Shown: positions 15,807 to 24,072 of the stretch, in pieces
Numbering within the stretch: position 1 is the first letter of the stretch
How the letters are laid out: each line of letters starts with the position of its first letter
Assembly (NCBI GenBank): GCA_021801615.1
Contig: JAJYXS010000053.1
Location: forward strand, 1 to 24,072
DNA length: 24,072 nucleotides
Direction of reading: 5' to 3'
Origin: Actinomycetes bacterium
Lineage (GTDB): Bacteria; Actinomycetota; Acidimicrobiia; Acidimicrobiales; RAAP-2
Position numbers and translations under genes: made by a program
Notes under the pieces: model-generated
Database searches by the model: none
The model's input: the letters and a program-made list of their open reading frames with translations, nothing else
Told to the model about the DNA's origin: nothing

Positions 15807-15807
<1 letters not shown>
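13696..15807 (-). CDS. glgX: Glycogen debranching enzyme GlgX (GH13 isoamylase type)
   Basis: 703 residues, typical for GlgX. It hydrolyses alpha-1,6 branches, mainly of short outer chains. The N-terminal CBM48-type domain (1-135) opens MRVWPGNPHPLGATWDGEGVNFALYSE. The GH13 barrel follows, with VIYECHVRGMT (161-171), DVVYNHTGEG (271-280), the nucleophile Asp348 in VDGFRFDLA, the acid/base Glu383 in IAEPWD and Asp455 in TCHDGF. The signature NWGVEGPSD and the GDEIGHSQYGNNNAYCQDN region are characteristic of GlgX. The ATG at 15807 overlaps the GlgB stop by one base (TGATG), and no ribosome site is visible before it, so translation probably relies on re-initiation. It is the last gene of the glucan operon and probably supplies chains for turnover with MalQ. 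Confidence 0.97.
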
Positions 15808-17746
<1,939 letters not shown>

Positions 17747-17750
<4 letters not shown>

Positions 17751-19711
17751 AGGGTCTCCCCCTCGCGGCGCAGGTCGTCGATCCGCTCGAACGCGCCGCG
17801 GACGTCGGGGTCTGCGAAGATCTCCTCGAGCGTGCGTGCCGATCGGTGCTGCCAGTTCCCGGCGTCCGCGCCGGTGCCAGGACGATTGTGGGGCTCGCGC
17901 TCGAGCCACACGTCCTCCACGTCTGCGAGCACGAGACGCGCGGGCCCCGCGGCGAGATGGTCGAGGCAGGCGCGAAGGCCACGGCGTGCGTCCCCACCGA
18001 GCGCCCTTCTCCAGCGCGAGCGCTGCGGCGACTCCCAGAACGACACGAACCGAGGAAGGTCGTGCGTCCCGATGCTCGCCATCGAGAGCTCGGGCGGGTC
18101 GGGCAAGGGTGCCCCGGGCGTCATCTCGAACTGCAACACCCAGGAACGCAGCATCCTGTCGTTCGCCATGCCCTCGCGCACCTCCTCGGGCACCGTCCCG
18201 AGATCCTCACCGACCACCGCGGTACGCGACCGGTGCGCCTCGAGGGCCACGATCGCCCGGAGCTCGTCGTCTCGGTAGCGGACGTAGGTGCCCTCCGTGG
18301 CGTCGGACCCGGCGGGAACCCAGTAGAGGCGGTAGAGGCCCATCACGTGGTCGAGACGGAGGATCGACGCGTGGCGCATCGCGTGGCGCAGCACCGCGAT
18401 GAAGTGCCGGTACCTCTGGGCACGCAACCCTCGGGGGTGGAACGGGCGGAAGGACCAGCGCTGCCCCTCGGCGAAGAACTCGTCGGGAGGGGAGCCGCCC
18501 TCGACGCCCTGCGCGAAGGCCGCCGGCTCCAAGCGCGTGTCGAAGCCTTGCGGATGGACGCCCACGGGCAGATCGAGGAGGAGGTTGGTCCCCGCGCCGG
18601 CGAGCTGCTGCTCCGCCACCCACTGCGCGTAGAGGTGGCACCTCGCGGCTGCGTCGTCCGGGACGGGGGCGTCGCGGGAGCCGGCTGGGTCGGGTGCGTC
18701 GCCAGTGACGACAAGGGGCTCGACCCGCTGGCCTGCCCGGAACCGCGCGTACGCGACCAGGTCGGGCCGAGAACGCGCGAACGCCTCGAGCTCTTCGCGT
18801 CGGCGGGAAGCCGAGGAGAACAGCGCGTTCGAGAGCGGCTGGAGCACCTCGAAGAGGAGCGACATCGACGTCGAATAGTCGACGTGCTCGCTGGCGCGCA
18901 GCGCTCGCAGCGCGCCCGTGAACTTGTCCGACGCCAGGAGCGCACGGGCCTCCTGCGACACCTCGAGCTCGGGAAGGGTGGTCGCATCGATGTACAGCTC
19001 GTTCCAGCCCAGCCTCGTCACGGGCAGGTACGGGCTCACCTCCAGAGGCTCTCCGTAGTACCCCGGGTACAGCGGGAGCACGCCGACGAAGCCACCGCCG
19101 AGGTCACCCACCCAGCGCGCGGTCTCCCGAAGGGCCGAGTAGCTCCCCACGCCCCAATCCGAGCCCGTGCGCATCGCGTGCACAGGGAGGAAGGCACCCC
19201 AGCTTCGCTCGGGAACCGGGCAGCGCGGCGCCACCACGACCGTCGAGGCCGCGTCGACGCCGGGACCTTCGATCCGCAGCCCGTAGTAGCCGGGGGCCAG
19301 CATCTCGACCGGGGTGCTGAGCTGCGCTTCGTACCGGTCCATCGCACGGCCCTCGAGGCTCGCCGAGCCGAGCGGGCGATGGATGGCGGCCATGAGCCGC
19401 ATGTGGCGGGTCGCGCCGTCCTCCGCCTCGAGCGCGAGCCAGCAGTCGCGCGGGTGCACGGAGCGCGGGATGCCGACCTCGACGGCCTGGGTACCTACCG
19501 CGGGCAGTGCGACGACGGGCTCGAGCACCTGTTCGTGGCGGCGCAGGAGCTCCTCGCGCATGGCCGAGGGAGGGTCTGTCATCGGCGCCCCCATCGCGAC
19601 GAGGACCGCACGGAGCACTTCTGCGCTGGCGTCCCGCCGCGCTCCGGACGCGTCCACGTACGAGGTCTCCACGTCGTAGAGCTCCGCGAGGGCCCGGAGA
19701 TCCTCGCTCAC
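17747..19711 (-). CDS. malQ: 4-alpha-glucanotransferase MalQ (GH77)
   Basis: 654 residues. It transfers malto-oligosaccharide segments between acceptors, releasing glucose or reshaping chains. An N-terminal region (1-165) of the bacterial long-type enzyme precedes the barrel, which begins WGAFLPVHAMRTGSDWGVGSYSAL (171-194, written in part). Catalytic residues are Asp454 in LRLDHVMGLYRLYWVP, Glu502 in VGEDLGTVP and Asp551 in THDLPR. After HDLP, the usual small residues are replaced by RFVSFW, a modest deviation from common MalQ sequences. The GTG start at 19711 overlaps the treS-mak stop (GTGA), with GGGGGA six bases upstream. The stop overlaps the glgB start. In this operon it may process linear chains freed by GlgX, or adjust acceptor length for GlgE. 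Confidence 0.95.
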
Positions 19712-22700
19712 TGGGAGTCCCCCAGCACCTCGAGGATCCCCAGCGCCGGGATCTCGACCCAGTCCGGACGCGCGTTCGCCTCGTAGGAGAGCTCGGCCAC
19801 GGCTTTTTCCAGCACGAAGAAGTCGATCAGCACGCCCAGCTCCGTCCGGTCATCGGGGAGGAGCCGGCCGACACCGGGAACGGCGAGATACGACCGCAGG
19901 AACGCTGCGGACATCCAGTGGTACCAGCTCGAGAGCCAAGGTCCGAGCTCACGATGGCCTTGAGGTCCGACGAGGTCCCGGTCCGCGCGCATCGCGACCG
20001 CTCGGGACGCGTAGTGGAACGAGCGGATCATGCCGGCGAGGTCCGTCGCTGCGGGCCGCTTCAGGCGCCGCTGCCCGAGCGAGCGCGTGGGCTCGCCTTC
20101 GAAATCGATGATCACGATGTCCTTCCCCGTCCACAGGACCTGGCCGAGGTGGTAGTCACCGTGCACCCGGATCCTCAGCGAGCCGGCCGGCACCGTCGCG
20201 ATGGCGCGAAAACGGTCTCCGAGCTCCCGCTCCCTCTTCAACACCTCCGCGACCGCAGGGGCCGTGGCGAGCTCCGACTCGCGGAGCTGGCGAAACGCGC
20301 GCCTCACGAAGCTGCCGGCGCCATGGTAGAGGGACAAACGGTCCACCGGGGTCATGGGCTCGGGCGCCATCGCCGGATCCGACCTGTCCGAGGCGAGCGC
20401 GACGTGGAGCTCGCCGGTGCGGCGTCCGAGGAGCGACGCCCACTCGACGTGGTCGAAGAGCTCGTCGGGAGGCTCGTCGTCGTCTGCGAGCCCGAGGAGC
20501 TCAGGCGAGGACGGCGCGGGGGAGCCCTCCGCCCCGTGGGCGATCGCCTCCTCGAGACGCCGGCTCAGCGCGTCGACGACGTAATTCCAGCCGTCGCTCT
20601 CGTTCGGCACCATCTCTTCGAGCGACACGAGCGTGATCGGCCGGCTCGCCCGCTGGTTCGAGCGGTACTCGAGGCTGCCCCCGGCCCGGGGCGCGTTGGC
20701 GAAGTGCGCCCGCTCGCCGAGGAACCGCAGGAGCTCGACGCCGGGGTTGGTGCCCTCCTCGAGCCGCCGGAAGTACTTCAGGATCGCTCGGTCCGCGAAG
20801 GCGACGGAGCTGTTGGACTGCTCGGCCGTCATCGCCGACGGCTGGACGTCGTCGGGCACGTGGCGTCGGATCGAGCGGTACGCGGGCGACGGAGCTCCCC
20901 ACGCGCGCCCCGCGCGCGACGGGACCGATCGTCGCCGGCCGATCATCGAGAGCACCTGCCAGGACAGCTCCGGCTCCGACACCGCGTCGAACAGGACCCC
21001 TTCCTCGTCGCCGACGCGCAGGTCTGCGACGATCGCCTCTGGTCGCAAACGGCGTAGCGTCTGCGCCCGCTCGCCCCCCGCGTAGCCGAGGGCGAGCAGG
21101 TACTGCTCGGGCGACCCCTGGTCGAGCTCCACCCGTGCGACGACGAGATGGGCGACAGGCGCCGTCGGGTCCCCCACCGGCAGGGAGTCGAGCACGGTCA
21201 CCGAGGTCGCGCTGCGGGCCTTCGAGACGAACCACCGCCTGCCGGGGATATGGCGCACCAGCACCGATTCGAGCGCACGCGGGTTCGACAGCACCTCGTC
21301 CCACCGCCTCCTCGCGCTGAGACGGGCCTCGGGGCCTCGGCGGGACTCGGGGTCGAGCTCGAGCGAGAACCAGTAGAAGCCGTGGGGTCCGAGGGTGAGG
21401 AAGTACGGCAGCTCGCCGACTGGCGGAAACCTCGTGCCGCCGAACACCTCGACGGGGACCGCGCCGCACACGGCGGACAGGTCGAGCTCGACGCATTGGG
21501 CGAAGCGCGACAGGTTCACGACGACGAGGAGGAGCTCCTCCTCGTAGCGGCGCAGGAACGCGAGCACCTTGCGGTTTGAGGGGCGCAGATGCTCGAGCGT
21601 GCCTCGGCTGAAGGCCCTGTAGCGCTGGCGGAGGTGGATCATCCGGCGCATCCACCACAGGAGCGAGCTCGGGTTCGCCTCGGCGGCTTCCACGTTGACC
21701 GCCTCTGCGTGGTACACCGGGTCGATGACGACCGGGAGGTAGAGCTGCTGGGGGTTCGCCCTCGAGAACCCCGCGTTCCGGTCGGAGTTCCACTGCATCG
21801 GCGTGCGCACGGCGTCGCGGTCGCGCAGGTAGATGTTGTCCCCCATGCCGATCTCGTCGCCGTAGTAGACGATCGGCGTGCCCGGCAACGAGAAGAGCAG
21901 GCCGTTCATCATCTCGATCAGCGTCCTGTCGTTCCCGAGGAGCGGTGCGAGGCGGCGCCGGATCCCGACGTTCACCCGAGCTCGCGGCTCCTGCGCGAAG
22001 GAGCGGTACATGTAGTCGCGCTCTTCGTCGGTGACCATCTCGAGGGTCAGCTCGTCGTGGTTGCGCAGGAACAGCGCCCACTGGCAGCCCGGCGGCGCAG
22101 GCGGGGTCTCCGCCAGGATGTCGACGATCGGGTACCTGTCCTCCTGGCGGGCGGCCATGAACATGCGCGGCATGAGCGGGAAGTGAAAGGCCATGTGGCA
22201 CGCATCGCCGTTGCCCATGTACGCGACGGCGTCCTCGGGCCATTGGTTCGCCTCGGCGAGCAGCATCCGGTCCGAGTAGCGACCATCGATGTGCGCGCGC
22301 AGACGGCGCAGGTACTCGAACGTCTCGGGGAGGTTCTCGCAGGAGGTGCCTTCACGAGCGTACAGGTAAGGAACGGCGTCGAGCCTGAGGCCGTCCACTC
22401 CCATCTCCAGCCAGTAGTCGACGACGTCGAACATCGCCTCCTGCACCGCCGGGTTGTCGTAATTCAGGCTCGGCTGGTGCGAGTAGAAGCGGTGCCAGAA
22501 GTAGGCGCCCGCGACGGGATCGAACGCCCAGTTGGAGCTCTCGAAGTCCCGGAAGATGACGCGCGCGTCCTTGAAGCGGTCTGGAGTCTCGCTCCACACG
22601 TAGAAGTCCCGGTACGAGCTTCCCGGCCGCGATCGCCGGGCGCGCTGGAACCACGGATGCGCGTCCGAGGTGTGCGCGAGGACGAGCTCGGTGACGACGC

Positions 22701-23046
22701 GCAACCCACGGCGATGCGCCTCGCGCAGGAACGTCCGGAAGTCCCGCAAGGTCCCGTACGACGGATGGACGTCGCGATAGTCCGCGATGTCGTACCCGTC
22801 GTCGCGCAACGGAGACGGGTAGAAGGGCAGGAGCCAGAGGGTCGTCACGCCGAGCTCCTCCAGGTAGCCCAACTTCTGGGTGAGGCCCCGGAAGTCGCCG
22901 ACGCCGTCGCCGTTGCTGTCGCTGAACGCCCTGACGTGCAGCTCGTAGAAGACGGCGTCCTGGTACCAGTGGGCCTCACCGCCCACCGGGACGCTCCTCG
23001 CCATCTGCGCCGGGCGCTCTTCGGCGCGCTCACCGGTGACCGTCAC
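19708..23046 (-). CDS. treS: Trehalose synthase-maltokinase fusion (TreS-Mak)
   Basis: 1112 residues from GTG 23046, which overlaps the glgE stop (GTGA) with AAAGGA six bases upstream. The N-terminal GH13 trehalose synthase (about 25-570) interconverts trehalose and maltose. It has WYQDAVFYELHVRAFSDSNGDGVGDF, nucleophile Asp223 in GLRLDAVPYLY, Glu265 in LLAEANQWPED, Asp331 in RNHDELTLEM, and a C-terminal beta domain ending near HGFYWFSLE. The C-terminal region (about 590-1112) is a maltokinase with an aminoglycoside-phosphotransferase-like fold: VHGDYHLGQVLW with the catalytic Asp near 964, and IIDFEGEP with the metal-binding Asp near 981. The kinase makes maltose-1-phosphate, the GlgE donor. 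The fusion plus position next to glgE strongly supports the trehalose-to-glucan pathway. A Met at residue 15 is a weaker alternative start. Confidence 0.97.
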   Translation of the reverse strand: MTVTGERAEERPAQMARSVPVGGEAHWYQDAVFYELHVRAFSDSNGDGVGDFRGLTQKLGYLEELGVTTLWLLPFYPSPLRDDGYDIADYRDVHPSYGTLRDFRTFLREAHRRGLRVVTELVLAHTSDAHPWFQRARRSRPGSSYRDFYVWSETPDRFKDARVIFRDFESSNWAFDPVAGAYFWHRFYSHQPSLNYDNPAVQEAMFDVVDYWLEMGVDGLRLDAVPYLYAREGTSCENLPETFEYLRRLRAHIDGRYSDRMLLAEANQWPEDAVAYMGNGDACHMAFHFPLMPRMFMAARQEDRYPIVDILAETPPAPPGCQWALFLRNHDELTLEMVTDEERDYMYRSFAQEPRARVNVGIRRRLAPLLGNDRTLIEMMNGLLFSLPGTPIVYYGDEIGMGDNIYLRDRDAVRTPMQWNSDRNAGFSRANPQQLYLPVVIDPVYHAEAVNVEAAEANPSSLLWWMRRMIHLRQRYRAFSRGTLEHLRPSNRKVLAFLRRYEEELLLVVVNLSRFAQCVELDLSAVCGAVPVEVFGGTRFPPVGELPYFLTLGPHGFYWFSLELDPESRRGPEARLSARRRWDEVLSNPRALESVLVRHIPGRRWFVSKARSATSVTVLDSLPVGDPTAPVAHLVVARVELDQGSPEQYLLALGYAGGERAQTLRRLRPEAIVADLRVGDEEGVLFDAVSEPELSWQVLSMIGRRRSVPSRAGRAWGAPSPAYRSIRRHVPDDVQPSAMTAEQSNSSVAFADRAILKYFRRLEEGTNPGVELLRFLGERAHFANAPRAGGSLEYRSNQRASRPITLVSLEEMVPNESDGWNYVVDALSRRLEEAIAHGAEGSPAPSSPELLGLADDDEPPDELFDHVEWASLLGRRTGELHVALASDRSDPAMAPEPMTPVDRLSLYHGAGSFVRRAFRQLRESELATAPAVAEVLKRERELGDRFRAIATVPAGSLRIRVHGDYHLGQVLWTGKDIVIIDFEGEPTRSLGQRRLKRPAATDLAGMIRSFHYASRAVAMRADRDLVGPQGHRELGPWLSSWYHWMSAAFLRSYLAVPGVGRLLPDDRTELGVLIDFFVLEKAVAELSYEANARPDWVEIPALGILEVLGDSQ

Positions 23047-24072
23047 GACGCGTCCTTTGAGGCCGTCTCCCGCTCCTTTGCCGAGGCCGTCTCCCGCTCG
23101 ATCGCGAGCACGTGCGCGGGCATCGCCGCTGGATCGAGGATGACGAAGCTCTGCGTTCCCTCCCATCGGTAGCGCGCGTCCGTGAGCAGGTCGTGGACTT
23201 CGATCGGCTCGCCTGAGCCGCCGCCGAATTGCCCCAGTTGCACCCAGCCGGACTGTGGGTACCTCGGATCCAGGTTCACCACCACGAGCACGGCGTCGTC
23301 ACCCGACGTCTTCGAGTACGCGATCAGCTGGTCGTTGTCGGTCGCATGGAACCGCAGCGTGTCGTTGCGCTGGAGGGCCGGATGCGCCCGCCGCGCGGCG
23401 TTCAGGCGCGCCATGAGCGGAGCGAGGCTGTCCGGCCTGCCGAGGTCCCAATGGCGAACGGCATACTTCTCCGAACCTGCGTACTCCTCGGAGCCGGGCG
23501 AGCGCGGCACGTGCTCCTGCAGCTCGAACGCGGGCCCGTACACGCCATAGCTCGCCGCGAGCGTCCCTGCGAGGACCAGGCGGGACACGAACGCCGCCCT
23601 ACCTCCGCTCTGGAGCACCTCGGTCAGGATGTCAGGCGTGTTCGGCCAGAAATTCGGACGGAAGAAGTGCGCGACGAGCTCGAGCTCCCTCATGTAGGAC
23701 TCGAGCTCCCACTTCGTGTTGCGCCACGCGAAATAGGTGTAGGACTGCGTGAACCCGAGCTTCGCCAATCGGTACATCACCGAGGGCCGGGTGAACGCCT
23801 CGGCGAGGAAGATCGTGTCCGGGTGGTCGTCCTTCACGGTCGAGATGAGCCACTCCCAGAACGCGAAGGGCTTCGTGTGCGGATTGTCGACACGGAAGAC
23901 GCGTACGCCGTGGCCGATCCAGAAGTGGACGACGTCGAGCAGCGCGAGCCACAGCCCCCACCAATCGTCGCTCTCGAAGTCGAAGGGGTAGATGTCTTCG
24001 TAGGACTTCGGAGGGTTCTCCGCGTAGCGGATCGAACCGTCGGGGCGGTGCCGGAACCATTCGGGATGCTCA
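23043..24072 (-). CDS. glgE: Maltose-1-phosphate maltosyltransferase GlgE (partial, N-terminus outside window)
   Basis: The last 342 residues are visible. GlgE transfers maltosyl units from maltose-1-phosphate onto alpha-1,4-glucan. The fragment opens EHPEWFRHRPDGSIRYAENPPK, a hallmark of GlgE, followed by YPFDFES. It then has the nucleophile Asp in GVRVFRVDNPHTKP, the acid/base Glu in IFLAEAFTRP, the FRPNFWPNTPDIL region with the third catalytic Asp, and a C-terminal beta domain. The final residues carry a short repeat, ERETASAK then ERETASKD, not expected in the family core. The stop overlaps the treS-mak start by four bases. The missing N-terminal half and the promoter of the operon lie beyond 24072. 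Confidence 0.96.
   Translation of the reverse strand, partial: EHPEWFRHRPDGSIRYAENPPKSYEDIYPFDFESDDWWGLWLALLDVVHFWIGHGVRVFRVDNPHTKPFAFWEWLISTVKDDHPDTIFLAEAFTRPSVMYRLAKLGFTQSYTYFAWRNTKWELESYMRELELVAHFFRPNFWPNTPDILTEVLQSGGRAAFVSRLVLAGTLAASYGVYGPAFELQEHVPRSPGSEEYAGSEKYAVRHWDLGRPDSLAPLMARLNAARRAHPALQRNDTLRFHATDNDQLIAYSKTSGDDAVLVVVNLDPRYPQSGWVQLGQFGGGSGEPIEVHDLLTDARYRWEGTQSFVILDPAAMPAHVLAIERETASAKERETASKDAS
23059..23099 (-). repeat. Short direct repeat at the glgE 3' end
   Basis: A 17-base sequence (GAGGCCGTCTCCCGCTC, plus-strand view) occurs at 23059-23075 and again at 23083-23099, with period 24. It encodes the duplicated ERETAS in the GlgE tail just before the overlapping treS start. Confidence 0.9.

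Noticed and set aside
23047..23166. Upstream extension of treS-mak to 23166
   Set aside because: It would overlap the glgE end by over 120 bases and reads as Arg/Gly-rich noise; GTG 23046 has a good ribosome site and the same GTGA overlap as the neighbouring junctions.
21589..23172. 527-codon plus-strand open frame opposite treS
   Set aside because: Shadow of the TreS coding frame; Val-, Arg- and Glu-rich with no recognisable fold.

Overview
This is a high-GC window in which nearly every base is coding. GTG starts are common and most junctions inside gene clusters overlap. Together with a DprE1/DprE2 pair (cell-wall arabinan precursor), a luciferase-like putative F420-dependent oxidoreductase and a GlgE-type maltose-1-phosphate glucan operon, this points to an actinobacterium (Actinomycetota). 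Acidimicrobiia is possible, but the class is inference. No tRNA, rRNA, CRISPR array, transposase or phage gene was found, and no gap between genes exceeds about 115 bases.

Left part (1-4215, minus strand). Read in the direction of transcription this runs: OmpR-type response regulator, sensor histidine kinase (GTGA overlap), membrane-anchored phosphodiester-glycosidase (NAGPA-like) protein, and a BcrC-like PAP2 undecaprenyl-diphosphatase cut by the window edge. It looks like an envelope-sensing and envelope-carbohydrate group. A Nudix hydrolase (4311-4841, plus) diverges from the regulator.

Middle part (4954-10285, plus). A tightly overlapping five-gene cluster encodes a periplasmic binding protein, a fused two-domain permease, an ABC ATPase, a COG4280-type polytopic membrane protein ending in seven perfect HLDPA repeats, and a 79-residue membrane protein. 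The ABC part resembles Fe(III)/thiamine-type importers. The association with the COG4280 protein and the small membrane protein is the best candidate here for an under-described system. It is followed by dprE1 (no ordinary start codon visible) and dprE2, then four degenerate tandem palindromic repeats and a luciferase-like monooxygenase gene.

Right part (13696-24072, minus strand). This is a glucan operon in the order glgE (partial), treS-mak fusion, malQ, glgB, glgX. Three junctions are 4-base GTGA overlaps and the last is TGATG. Trehalose would be isomerised to maltose (TreS), phosphorylated (maltokinase domain), polymerised as maltose-1-phosphate (GlgE) and branched (GlgB). GlgX and MalQ would debranch and rearrange chains for turnover. 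The operon converges on the luciferase-like gene across a 93-base gap.
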